Source: an uncultured Caulobacterales bacterium
GTDB taxonomy: Bacteria > Pseudomonadota > Alphaproteobacteria > Caulobacterales > Maricaulaceae
Direction: 5' to 3'
Assembly (NCBI GenBank): GCA_937929915.1
Contig: CALFUN010000007.1
Coordinates: forward strand, 124,001 to 188,000
DNA: 64,000 nucleotides
Shown here one piece after another: positions 1-8,190 of the stretch (within the stretch, counting starts at the first letter, position 1; the number at the start of each line of letters is the position of its first letter). Under the pieces are notes generated by a model. That model was given only the letters and a program-made list of their open reading frames with translations, did not search any database and was not told the DNA's origin. Both the position numbers and the translations under genes were made by a program.

Positions 1-327
1 AGATAAGGACGAATGGCAGTTCATCCTAATCTGTTTTAAAAACAACGGTAATATACCGGGAGACATGGATGCTCGTTGGACAACACATGAAACGGTGGTG
101 CATACCGCCTGCGAAATCCGCCAATGTTCTGTTACCACAGACATGCGGTGTTTCACAGCCCTATTTCCATTGGGTTGCAGTTGAGCGTAACGCTCTGCTT
201 AAAAGACCAAAATTCTTATCCATGATTTGCGTGACATTACGTGGTTGTTTTCACCGATCCGCCGGCAATTTTGCCATGCGGGGGGAATTTTCAAATTGAA
301 ATGACATGAAACAAAAAGGATTTTACC
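1..327. other. Leader region upstream of the long curlin-repeat gene
   Basis: No convincing gene is visible in this stretch. The only open frame (69-299, plus strand) has a composition unlike a bacterial protein and no ribosome binding site. A perfect 13-bp dyad, GAGCGT-A-ACGCTC, lies at 183-195 and could be an operator. A good Shine-Dalgarno sequence (AAGGA, 316-320) lies 7 bases before the curlin start codon. I could not pick out a convincing -35/-10 pair, so the promoter position stays unknown. Confidence 0.5.
183..195. promoter_or_regulatory. 13-bp dyad upstream of the curlin gene
   Basis: The sequence GAGCGT-A-ACGCTC is a perfect inverted repeat with a one-base centre, 133 bases before the start codon of the long curlin gene. 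As RNA it would leave a very short loop, so a DNA operator is more likely than a terminator. No regulator is assigned. Confidence 0.25.
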
Positions 328-2604
328 ATGTTTAAGAAACTCATTACGGGCGCATCTGCCCTAGCTCTCATGAGCGGCGTCGCAGCGCATGCTCAAACAC
401 CACCAGCCGCACCGCCTGCACCAGCGCCTTTTTCTCCGCCTGGTGTCCAGCATAGCATTATTGTCCAAATGGGCGATAACAATGAAGCCAAAACAGATCA
501 GTCTGGTGGCCGCGAAGGTGTATCAACCATCACTCAAGATAATCTTGATGGCGGTGCTGGTCACTATGCTGACGTACAGCAAAATGATGCTATGACAGAC
601 GCTGGGCCGTTATTTGGTATTCCAAATAATGTTTCCACTGTTACGCAATCAGGTAATGGCGAAGGTTTTGCACTTGTGACACAAACAGGGAATGCAACAA
701 CACCGCCGGCTGAAACGAATGAAGTCACAATCGACCAGTCTACACTAGAAGACGGCAACCCATTATTAGCGGCGATAGATCGTGATGGTAACAGCATTGG
801 TCAAAATGGGGATCAGTTTAACGCTGTCGCTTATGCTGACCAAACTGGTACAGGCAACATCAGCACGATCACACAAAGCGGGTCTGCTAACGTAGCTCGG
901 TCTAGCCAAGACGGCATCGGTAACACATCTGACATCGACCAAAACGATTCAACCTTCTCAAATAATGGCATAAATAATGCTGATGTTTTATCTGTAGGGA
1001 ATGGAAACGATTCAACTGTTTCGCAAGACCGTATGACGGGTGATGCAGGCAATCAAGATGCTCTTATTACGCAAATGGGTGATAATAATACATCAACTGT
1101 CACGCAAAACACGCCACAAGGCGGCGATCAGCTTGCAACTGTGAACCAAAATGGTTCAGAGGATGAATCCACAGTCACGCAAACCACATCTGATGCATTT
1201 TTCGGTTTTGGCGGTGATAATATCGCAACTGTCAACCAAAGTGGTGACGGCACAGCCGCCAATACGTCAGATATTACACAAGCTGACGGCTTCAATGATG
1301 CTACAGTTACTCAATCTGGTAGCGGAAACGCTTCTACGGTTGATCAATCTGATGATAGCGGAAACTTTGGTGACAATAGCGCCTTCGTCACGCAAGGCGG
1401 GTCAGACAATGTTTCTGATGTTATTCAGACAACAAATGGTGACATTAACAATCAAACATTAGCGACTGTCACGCAAGATGGTACATCTAACGTATCTTTA
1501 GTGGATCAAGACGTTGATTTTGAACTTGGTGTTGGCGTACAAACTGCAACTGTTGATCAAGTTGACGGATCTGATTCATCTTCATCTTTCATTCAGCAAA
1601 GAGGACAAGGCCAAACAGCCACGCTTCTACAGTCTAATGCAGCGACCTCATCATCTGATATTCTGCAAGACGGCGATGATAATGTGGCATTGGTTTCACA
1701 AACAGATGTTATCGATTCAGACTCGACCATTAATCAGGACACTGTTTCAACAATCGCATCTGGAAACCTTGCAGTCGTTACGCAATTAGATGGAACCAAT
1801 TTAAGTTCTGATATTGATCAGCAAAATGATGATAATGATGCCAATGTATTCCAAACAGGTACATATGCTACGTCTGAAATTGACCAAGACGGTGATGATG
1901 TCGCCGATGTTGAGCAAACTGGCGCAGGCGCAAATGGTGGTGAAACATCTTTTTCAACCATTGACCAAAATGATGGCTCACAATTTGCTATAGTAACACA
2001 AAACGGTTCAAGCCTAATATCTGATATTGTTCAAGGCGGCGGCGATAACGATGCCACTGTTGATCAAATCGGTTCAGGGCATGTGTCTGGTATTGTTCAA
2101 GATGGTAATTTAAACAATTCCCTTGTGAACCAATCTGGTACAATGCAATCATCTGAAATCATGCAAATTGGCATGAACAATGATGCTGATGTGTTCCAAA
2201 GCGGTGATGGTAACAGCTCTGAAATCACGCAAGACGGCAATGACAATGTAGCAAATGTTGACCAAAATGGTACAACTGGCCAATCTGTTATTATCGCGCA
2301 AGTCGGTGATAATAATAATAGCTGGTTAGTCGATAATGGTATTGATAACGCTTCAACAGTCTACCAAACTGGCGAGCTTAACTATACTGATACGCTACAA
2401 AACGGTTTTGAAAACACATCATTGATCGTCCAAAATGGTACGAATAACAACGCGACCGTTACACAAGATATGTCATTAAACGTATCTGATATTTATCAGT
2501 TTGGTGAAAATAATGTTGCGAATGTCTCGCAAACAGTTTCATCTACGAATTACTCATATGTCTCACAAGTGGGTAATGGTAATTCAGCAATTGTTATTCA
2601 GTAA
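328..2604 (+). CDS. Very long curlin-repeat protein (CsgA-like functional amyloid)
   Basis: This is a secreted 758-aa protein. It has a Sec signal peptide (about residues 1-23, cleavage near AHAQ) and a proline-rich spacer (24-40). The rest is a continuous array of curlin-type strand units of the form S-x-V-x-Q-x-G-x-x-N, for example TVTQSGNG, EIDQDGDD and NVDQNG. I count about 55 such Q-ended units by hand, or roughly 27 two-strand repeats; E. coli CsgA is about 150 aa with five repeats. Family knowledge suggests an extracellular cross-beta amyloid of the curli type. The turns are very rich in Asp, Asn and Gly, so the protein should be strongly acidic. The start is supported by AAGGA seven bases upstream. 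A second curlin gene follows after a hairpin. No CsgG-like secretion pore is in view. Confidence 0.85.
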   Translation: MFKKLITGASALALMSGVAAHAQTPPAAPPAPAPFSPPGVQHSIIVQMGDNNEAKTDQSGGREGVSTITQDNLDGGAGHYADVQQNDAMTDAGPLFGIPNNVSTVTQSGNGEGFALVTQTGNATTPPAETNEVTIDQSTLEDGNPLLAAIDRDGNSIGQNGDQFNAVAYADQTGTGNISTITQSGSANVARSSQDGIGNTSDIDQNDSTFSNNGINNADVLSVGNGNDSTVSQDRMTGDAGNQDALITQMGDNNTSTVTQNTPQGGDQLATVNQNGSEDESTVTQTTSDAFFGFGGDNIATVNQSGDGTAANTSDITQADGFNDATVTQSGSGNASTVDQSDDSGNFGDNSAFVTQGGSDNVSDVIQTTNGDINNQTLATVTQDGTSNVSLVDQDVDFELGVGVQTATVDQVDGSDSSSSFIQQRGQGQTATLLQSNAATSSSDILQDGDDNVALVSQTDVIDSDSTINQDTVSTIASGNLAVVTQLDGTNLSSDIDQQNDDNDANVFQTGTYATSEIDQDGDDVADVEQTGAGANGGETSFSTIDQNDGSQFAIVTQNGSSLISDIVQGGGDNDATVDQIGSGHVSGIVQDGNLNNSLVNQSGTMQSSEIMQIGMNNDADVFQSGDGNSSEITQDGNDNVANVDQNGTTGQSVIIAQVGDNNNSWLVDNGIDNASTVYQTGELNYTDTLQNGFENTSLIVQNGTNNNATVTQDMSLNVSDIYQFGENNVANVSQTVSSTNYSYVSQVGNGNSAIVIQ

Positions 2605-2622
2605 TTTGACAAAAATTATTAT

Positions 2623-2649
2623 TTCGAAGGCGGTTTTGCCGCCTTCGAA
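2623..2649 (+). other. Intercistronic hairpin between the two curlin genes
   Basis: A perfect 11-bp stem (TTCGAAGGCGG paired with CCGCCTTCGAA) closes a five-base TTTTG loop, 18 bases after the stop of the long curlin gene. The downstream bases are AT-rich, but there is no uninterrupted T run. It may be a weak terminator or an mRNA-stabilising element that sets unequal expression of the two curlin genes. Confidence 0.6.
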
Positions 2650-2681
2650 TCTTAAATTTATAAATTTTAAAGATCAGCGAG

Positions 2682-3500
2682 ATGAAAATGGATAGATTTC
2701 AAAATATGAAAAAGAGCCCAATCATACCAAGACTTATCGCTACAGCTCTCTGTTTCATTCTGCCCTCTTTATCCGCACAGGCGCAAAGCAATGTTGTCTT
2801 TACATCCAATGATGTATCTATAGATCAAATTGGCACAACAAATTTAGCTCTCATTTCGACAAGCGCTTTAAATAATATAACTGCGCTGCAAAACGGGCAA
2901 AACAATCAGGCCGCTATCACCATAACAGGTACAAGCAATGGTGATCTTGCCGAACCCATTCGTGTAGATCAAACAGGCGAAAATAATAGTTTAACAGCCA
3001 CTATCACAGGTGATGAGAACCGGTTAACAACCTCCCAAAATAGTAGCGGCGCCATCAATAATGCTGTGATAAATCAAAATGGCCAATTTAATGCCGTTTC
3101 ATTAGAACAAGATGCAGCAGGCCTTGTTGACGGCTTGGCAAATCAAGCTCAAATCACGCAGACTGGCCAAAATAATAGCGCAACAGTTCAGCAAACCGCT
3201 TTTGTTGCGGGCACATCACTCTTTAATAATGATGTGCTGATTGATCAAACAGGTGATGATAATATTGCAAATTCTACACAGTCAGGCGTAAATAATAAAT
3301 CAGAACAAACACAAGTTGGAGATCGGAATCGTTCAGATATTCTTCAAACGGGTAATGATAATATTGCAATACACAGACAGTTTGGCAATGATTTATCTGT
3401 ACCCGCTAACCTCGGCGGTCTTGTCATCGAGCAAACTGGCGGCGCAACAGTTACGGTTGAACAATATGCACCAGGCACAGCTCCTCTGCCAGGGCCTTAA
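2682..3500 (+). CDS. Second curlin-repeat protein (possible minor subunit or nucleator)
   Basis: This is an exported 272-aa protein. A basic N-terminus and hydrophobic stretch (about residues 10-35, ending SAQAQS) form a signal peptide. The mature part carries around a dozen curlin-like strands such as VSIDQIG, AVINQNGQFN, QITQTGQNN and VLIDQTGDDN. The strands are less regular than in the upstream protein. The C-terminus is proline-rich (APGTAPLPGP). In curli systems a large major subunit is often encoded next to a smaller nucleator (CsgA/CsgB); that role is inferred here only from size and position. Three in-frame ATGs (2682, 2688, 2706) could start it, and none has a strong ribosome binding site. 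The gene lies 77 bases downstream of the first curlin gene. Confidence 0.8.
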   Translation: MKMDRFQNMKKSPIIPRLIATALCFILPSLSAQAQSNVVFTSNDVSIDQIGTTNLALISTSALNNITALQNGQNNQAAITITGTSNGDLAEPIRVDQTGENNSLTATITGDENRLTTSQNSSGAINNAVINQNGQFNAVSLEQDAAGLVDGLANQAQITQTGQNNSATVQQTAFVAGTSLFNNDVLIDQTGDDNIANSTQSGVNNKSEQTQVGDRNRSDILQTGNDNIAIHRQFGNDLSVPANLGGLVIEQTGGATVTVEQYAPGTAPLPGP

Positions 3501-3567
3501 GTGAATTGATAAGTATTTTGCGTGCTGCAAGACACGGCATATGAAAATTTCAAAAGGTGAAACTTTT

Positions 3568-4200
3568 ATGATGAATCAAAAAAATAATAAATTTAATCAA
3601 AAGCCAAACCTTATAACAGGCATCATGATTTCAACCTTTTACATCGCCTCTTGCGCGCATAATACGCCGAATTTAGACACAGACAATAAAACTCAGAACA
3701 TATCCGCATCAGAGGTTAAAACAACTAAGGCAGCGTCCTCTATATCTGTGAACCAAATTCATTCTGGGAAACAATCTTTTTCAACAGATCAAATCCAAAC
3801 CACAGATGCAAATATGCCGCAATTAACTGTTGAGCAATTACAAAATTATGTAGACAGATGCTTATCAAATTCCAACACCCCGCCAGCAGGTATAGATTGT
3901 TCTGAGTTAAATCTACGCATGAAAAATCTATTAAACTCAGACGATGAGGTTATCGATGCGCTTGTAACTTTGGGGCAGCTAGGCCGTGCTGAAAATTTAA
4001 ACCGCTCACTTAATGAGCTCGATAATGGGCAGGTCGGCGGCTCTATCACCAGCCGAGCGATTGCAGGCGGCTTGACAAATGGCCCCGCCTCGACACCCAC
4101 AACACCTGACGCCCCGCAAACGTCACCTGAATTGACTGATTTTCTGCAACAAAATGGCTTAAGTGTGAATCAAGGAATAATTTCGAGGCAGCCCCAATAA
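3568..4200 (+). CDS. Lipoprotein of the curlin locus with a curlin-like strand pair
   Basis: The product is about 210 aa and not recognised as a known family. The N-terminus ends in a lipobox, IASC, with the lipidated Cys at about residue 29 from this start. ATG 3568 is preferred because AAAGG lies 10 bases upstream; an in-frame ATG at 3541 would give 219 aa. The mature protein has a short segment with two curlin-like strands (SISVNQ and SFSTDQ), a helical region with two Cys residues (CLSN and DCSE), and a Thr/Pro-rich tail that again contains LSVNQG. It follows the two curlin genes on the same strand. A membrane-anchored nucleator, anchor or assembly factor is possible, but that is inference. 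Confidence 0.65.
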   Translation: MMNQKNNKFNQKPNLITGIMISTFYIASCAHNTPNLDTDNKTQNISASEVKTTKAASSISVNQIHSGKQSFSTDQIQTTDANMPQLTVEQLQNYVDRCLSNSNTPPAGIDCSELNLRMKNLLNSDDEVIDALVTLGQLGRAENLNRSLNELDNGQVGGSITSRAIAGGLTNGPASTPTTPDAPQTSPELTDFLQQNGLSVNQGIISRQPQ

Positions 4201-4245
4201 TCATCCAAGTTAAAGAATATCGTAGAATCTAGATTTGAATCTTTG

Positions 4246-4318
4246 GATTTAAATCTTGATCGTCGGACACGCCCCCCAGCCGACGTGGAAGTTCAGCACA
4301 ATACGTGCTGAACTTCCA
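4246..4318 (+). other. Palindrome plus two tandem hairpins
   Basis: Three symmetric elements are packed together. GATTTAAATC (4246-4255) is a perfect palindrome. CGTCGG/CCGACG (4261-4266 and 4280-4285) makes a 6-bp stem with a C-rich 13-base loop. Directly after it, TGGAAGTTCAGCAC pairs with GTGCTGAACTTCCA (4286-4299 and 4305-4318), a perfect 14-bp stem with a 5-base loop. No T-tract follows, so this is not a standard intrinsic terminator. A structured untranslated region, processing site or protein-binding RNA element is possible. Confidence 0.6.
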
Positions 4319-4371
4319 GATTTAAGTAGAAAGACAGTTAAGTGAGTTAATTAATAATGATGTGAGGATTT

Positions 4372-4974
4372 ATGTTACTTTCAAACAACAACATGAGACA
4401 GTCTAAATTATTTAAAATAACTCTCGGGGTCAGCCTCATGGCCGTCTTATCGTCTTTCACCAATGATGCCCAATCGGAGCTGCCAAAACCGCCCGAGCCC
4501 AAAACGCCATCACACACCACTCAGCCTTTGGAGGACGAGCTTATCAATCGACACATCACAAGCCGCCACGAACAAGCTAAAAACAGAGCTGCTAAATTAC
4601 GAGCTAAAACTAAAGCGCAGCGCGAGAAACGGAAAGCAGAAATAGCCAATCGCCGCGCCGCACATCAGGCGAAAATCGACAAAGACCGCACCCGTCACAT
4701 GGAATTTAAAACAAAGCTTCTCTCTATGTTAAAAACTGACGGCATCATAAGTACGGCAGAAGATCGTGTTAAAATAACCTATCAGGATGACGATATATTA
4801 GCCAATGAAGTTAACGTATCTGAGCGTTTTGATAAAAAATATGGCGCATTATGGGACCATTATAATCGCGTCCGAACGCCCGAGTCTTATATACTGATAG
4901 AGCCTCACACTTATGAAATTCGAGAGGTGAAGGCTACGGGCCAAAATTATCATTTCCAGATGCAAACCGGGTAA
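4372..4974 (+). CDS. Exported basic coiled-coil protein, unknown function
   Basis: The protein has 200 aa, and I do not recognise the family. A hydrophobic segment (about residues 14-32) looks like a signal peptide or anchor. It is followed by a proline-rich stretch, then a long basic helical segment (about 60-120) full of Lys, Arg, Ala and Glu that should form a coiled coil. A compact C-terminal part (about 120-200) contains LLSMLKTDGIIS and a later KYGALWDHYNRV. This loosely recalls the small alpha/beta segment at the end of some M56-type sensor proteins, but the likeness is weak. GAGGA sits just before the ATG. It is the last gene of the curlin cluster on this strand, and an envelope role linked to the amyloid is only a guess. 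Confidence 0.6.
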   Translation: MLLSNNNMRQSKLFKITLGVSLMAVLSSFTNDAQSELPKPPEPKTPSHTTQPLEDELINRHITSRHEQAKNRAAKLRAKTKAQREKRKAEIANRRAAHQAKIDKDRTRHMEFKTKLLSMLKTDGIISTAEDRVKITYQDDDILANEVNVSERFDKKYGALWDHYNRVRTPESYILIEPHTYEIREVKATGQNYHFQMQTG

Positions 4975-5111
4975 ACCCCTTAAGCCTATATCCTGACTGA
5001 TTTTTGCTTGAATACAGTGTTGTGTCTGCGCGCTTTTTTCGCTATTGCCCGCCTCAAGAAATTTTAAATTTTTAGCTACATATAGCTCAAATCAACCTTC
5101 AAGAGGACATA
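4975..5111. other. Gap before the SapC-family gene, with small dyad
   Basis: No gene is visible. AGCTA-cata-TAGCT (5084-5097) is a short perfect dyad just upstream of the SapC start, and AAGAGGA gives a strong ribosome binding site. Promoter elements are not clear. Confidence 0.3.
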
Positions 5112-5900
5112 ATGGCCAAAAAAGAAAACCCTATCAGCGTAAGCGGAAATGTCATGTTTTATTCTAAACCTGTACCGCTCACCAAAGAAGCACATGCAAA
5201 ATTTGGTGTGAAACAAGTCGCAAAACCTTATGAATTTATGGAAAAACAGCATTTTATGCCGCTCACCGCGAATGAATTTGGCGCAGCATCCGCATCTTTT
5301 CCGATTATTTTTGCAGGCCAAGACCGCGCACCACTGGGTGTTATGGGCATACGCGCAGGTGAAAATTTATTCGTAGATGATGGCCAATTCGCACAAGACT
5401 TCTATATGCCATCATTTGCCCGCCGCTATCCATTTGTCTTAGCCGGCGATACAGAAAATGACCGTTTTGTGGTCTGCGTAGACGAAGATGCAGAATGCGT
5501 GACAAATAAAAAGCCGCAACAGCTCTTCTTTGAAAAAGACGACACAACAAATTTCACGAAAGAAGCATTCCAGTTTTTGCAAAATTTTGAGCGTGACCGC
5601 CAAGCCACAAGTCTGCTTATCAAGAAATTCCAAGAGCATGATTTGTTTGAGCCAAAAGAAATGAATTTCCAAGGTCAAAACGCGGATGGTACGCCTGCGG
5701 AGCGTCAGAAAATTGCAGATTATTTTGCTGTATCCGAAGAAAAACTCAAAGCTCTGCCAGCCGAAACGCTAAAAGAGTTTAACGATTTAGGCTACCTCGC
5801 TGTTGCGCACGCACACCTTGTATCACTGGGGAATTGGCAACGCCTCGTCAATATGACGCTACGCCGTTCGCAAGCTGAGCAAGCCAAGGCTAAAAAATAA
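5112..5900 (+). CDS. SapC family protein
   Basis: This 262-aa protein matches the SapC family, which was named from genes near S-layer loci and is common in alphaproteobacteria; its biochemical role is not established. Family-like segments are HFMPLTANEFGAA, FPIIFAGQ, PLGVMGIRAGENLFVD and YPFVLAGD in the first half. A conserved C-terminal part follows, with LKALPAETLKEFNDLGYLA. There is no signal peptide, so it is probably cytosolic. The start is well supported by AAGAGGA shortly upstream. A strong intrinsic terminator follows at 5922-5949, so the gene is probably transcribed alone. Nearness to the curlin cluster may be coincidental. Confidence 0.85.
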   Translation: MAKKENPISVSGNVMFYSKPVPLTKEAHAKFGVKQVAKPYEFMEKQHFMPLTANEFGAASASFPIIFAGQDRAPLGVMGIRAGENLFVDDGQFAQDFYMPSFARRYPFVLAGDTENDRFVVCVDEDAECVTNKKPQQLFFEKDDTTNFTKEAFQFLQNFERDRQATSLLIKKFQEHDLFEPKEMNFQGQNADGTPAERQKIADYFAVSEEKLKALPAETLKEFNDLGYLAVAHAHLVSLGNWQRLVNMTLRRSQAEQAKAKK

Positions 5901-5921
5901 ATCCGTCTTATTTGATGACTA

Positions 5922-5949
5922 AAACCCAGCCAAGGCTGGGTTTTTTTAT
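5922..5949 (+). terminator. Intrinsic terminator after the SapC-family gene
   Basis: AAACCCAGCC pairs with GGCTGGGTTT in a near-perfect stem with a very small loop. The right arm runs into an uninterrupted T tract (5941-5947). It lies 22 bases after the stop codon and has the classic form of a Rho-independent terminator. Confidence 0.9.
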
Positions 5950-5983
5950 GTGTAAATTATCTGCACCGCTGGCTAAGGCAAAA

Positions 5984-5999
5984 TATTGGCGTGCCAATA
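5984..5999. promoter_or_regulatory. 16-bp palindrome upstream of the dsbD/scsB-like gene
   Basis: TATTGGC-GT-GCCAATA is a perfect 7+2+7 inverted repeat, ending 73 bases before the start codon of the DsbD-like gene and downstream of the previous gene's terminator. It is well placed to be an operator. No regulator gene lies next to it. Confidence 0.4.
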
Positions 6000-6072
6000 A
6001 TCACATGTCAAATAGGCGTGAGTCCCGCATAACTTAGTCGCATTTTAAGATTTTACCGCGTAGAAGTGCTAC

Positions 6073-8169
6073 ATGACACGGCTTTTTGGCATAATTTTTT
6101 GCACGATACTCATATATATCAGCACTTGCCTGCCAACCCTTGCACGGCAATCCTTACCTGTTGATACAGGCAAAGTCACAGCCAGTCTTATCTCTAGTCA
6201 TGACAGTGTGGCTCCAGGGCAATCATTTTACGTCGCTCTGCGCACAGACCTTGATGAAGGATGGCATACATATTGGCGCAATCCTGGCGATAGCGGAGAA
6301 CCCGTTCAGATAAATTGGATATTACCCAGTAACATGAGCGCTGGTGATATTCACTGGCCCTTGCCCAAACCCATCCCAACAGGCCCGATTGTCAATTACG
6401 GTTTTGAAGGCACGCCGCTTTTTCCCGTAGAATTCATAGCACCGGCGAACGCCAAAACCGGTGATATTTTAACTCTCAAATCAGAGTTTTACTATTTGGT
6501 TTGTAAGGATGTCTGCATTCCTGAAAACGGAACCGCGCAAATTCTTATCGAAATCGGCGACACGGTTACAGATGATGAGTGGCGCGAGCCAATAGAAAAA
6601 GCCCTTGAGCTTAGTCCGCGTAAGGCAGGCGTAAACGGCGCTATTGATAACGCAAATAATCGCATCCAAATGACATTTACAGATCTACCGAAAGGTGATG
6701 TCTCAAAGAGTTACTTTTTCCCATATCCGCAAGGTGTCTTACAACATAGCCAACCACAAGAAGTACAAATTGGCGCTGACGGTTTACGTTTAGAAACAGC
6801 CCCAGATTATCTTTGGGATGAAGGCGATATACCGAAAAACATATCGGGCATTTTGACCTATACCGATAATGGGATTTACCGCGGCGTTGAGGTGGATTTA
6901 ACTGTAAATAGTACTGTAGATATAGGCGCAATCAGCTCATCAAAAGCCAGCCCTTCCATTGGCGACATAACAGTGTGGAGCGCTCTGATTGGCGCATTTT
7001 TAGGCGGCATTATTTTAAATATCATGCCCTGTGTTTTCCCGATTCTGTCCCTCAAAGCCTTAAGCCTTGCCAAAACCGCACATAATGACCGCAGCGCGAA
7101 CCGAAAATCTGCATGGGCCTATACGATAGGGGTTCTGACGACCTTTATTTTGATAGCCATAATTTTAGTGATTATAAAAAGCACGGGCGCACAAATTGGC
7201 TGGGGCTTCCAGCTACAATCTCCCAAAATTGTTGGCTGGCTCGCAATATTGCTTTTTGTCATTGGACTGAATCTTTTAGGCGTTTTTGAATTTGGCGCGG
7301 GCTTACAAAATACGGGAGCAAGTCTGACAAAAAAAGATGGATTTGCAGGATCATTTTTTACAGGCGCTTTGGCCGTAATCGTTGCAACACCTTGCACAGC
7401 GCCCTTTATGGCAACTGCCATCGGTTATGCTTTGGCACAGCCCGCTTTGATTATGTTTATCGTCTTCATCGCTCTTGGTTTCGGGTTTGCTTTGCCATTT
7501 TTGATATTAGGATATATGCCAGCCTTGCTGACAATACTGCCCAAACCTGGCCCTTGGATGGTACGATTTAAAGAATGTCTCGCTTTCCCCATGTTCGCAG
7601 CCGCTATTTGGCTTGTTTGGGTTTTAAGTTTCCAAGCTGGGGCAAATGGCGTTGCAATTATTTTAACCAGCACAATGTTCATGGCTTTTGCAATATGGTT
7701 ATTTAAAGCTCATGCGAAGTGGACAAAAATACTTGCCGGTCTAGCGATATGTATTGCTTTGTCTCTCCCTGTTACACTGTCACCTTCAGCCGCAACACCA
7801 TCGTTAGACCCTGTTACCGCCCAAACGGATACACAAATATGGAGCCAAGAGGCGGTCGCGCAAAACCTAGCTCAAGGGCGGTCTGTTTTTGTCGATTTCA
7901 CGGCCGCATGGTGTGTGACCTGTAAAGTCAATGAACGCCTCGTTCTCAATACAAAGGCTGTGCAAACTCTATTTTCAGAAACACAGACAACCATATTAAT
8001 TGCCGATTGGACGAATAAGAATGATGTTATCGCATCAGAGTTACAGCGCTATGGGCGTGCGGGTGTGCCGCTTTATTTAGTCTTCACGCCCAAGACTGGC
8101 GCTGAAAAAGGCATAGTTTTGCCGCAAACTTTAAGCTATGATGTGATAAAAGAGGCCTTAGAGAATTAG
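6073..8169 (+). CDS. scsB: ScsB/DsbD-type thiol:disulfide electron transporter
   Basis: This 698-aa inner-membrane protein passes electrons from cytoplasmic thioredoxin to periplasmic thiol proteins. The domain order is clear. A signal peptide (1-25) is followed by a periplasmic DsbD-alpha-like domain (about 30-275) with the cysteines of LVCKDVCIPENG. A membrane domain (about 300-565) carries the Cys pair in NIMPCVFPI and VATPCTAPF. A C-terminal thioredoxin-like domain has WCVTC at residues 613-617 (Cys614 and Cys617). The long N-terminal domain and the peroxiredoxin-like neighbour fit the ScsB branch described in Caulobacter better than enteric DsbD. The downstream redoxin gene starts 22 bases later and is a likely substrate. 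A palindrome at 5984-5999 may regulate the pair. Confidence 0.88.
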   Translation: MTRLFGIIFCTILIYISTCLPTLARQSLPVDTGKVTASLISSHDSVAPGQSFYVALRTDLDEGWHTYWRNPGDSGEPVQINWILPSNMSAGDIHWPLPKPIPTGPIVNYGFEGTPLFPVEFIAPANAKTGDILTLKSEFYYLVCKDVCIPENGTAQILIEIGDTVTDDEWREPIEKALELSPRKAGVNGAIDNANNRIQMTFTDLPKGDVSKSYFFPYPQGVLQHSQPQEVQIGADGLRLETAPDYLWDEGDIPKNISGILTYTDNGIYRGVEVDLTVNSTVDIGAISSSKASPSIGDITVWSALIGAFLGGIILNIMPCVFPILSLKALSLAKTAHNDRSANRKSAWAYTIGVLTTFILIAIILVIIKSTGAQIGWGFQLQSPKIVGWLAILLFVIGLNLLGVFEFGAGLQNTGASLTKKDGFAGSFFTGALAVIVATPCTAPFMATAIGYALAQPALIMFIVFIALGFGFALPFLILGYMPALLTILPKPGPWMVRFKECLAFPMFAAAIWLVWVLSFQAGANGVAIILTSTMFMAFAIWLFKAHAKWTKILAGLAICIALSLPVTLSPSAATPSLDPVTAQTDTQIWSQEAVAQNLAQGRSVFVDFTAAWCVTCKVNERLVLNTKAVQTLFSETQTTILIADWTNKNDVIASELQRYGRAGVPLYLVFTPKTGAEKGIVLPQTLSYDVIKEALEN

Positions 8170-8190
8170 CCAACTGAAAAGGGGACCTCC

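Noticed and set aside
69-299. 76-aa plus-strand open frame before the curlin gene
   Set aside because: No ribosome binding site, odd composition and no recognisable family; more likely leader sequence.
328-2604. Repeated sequence that might suggest a CRISPR or satellite array
   Set aside because: The periodicity is at the protein level (curlin strands) with variable DNA, and the frame is open throughout.
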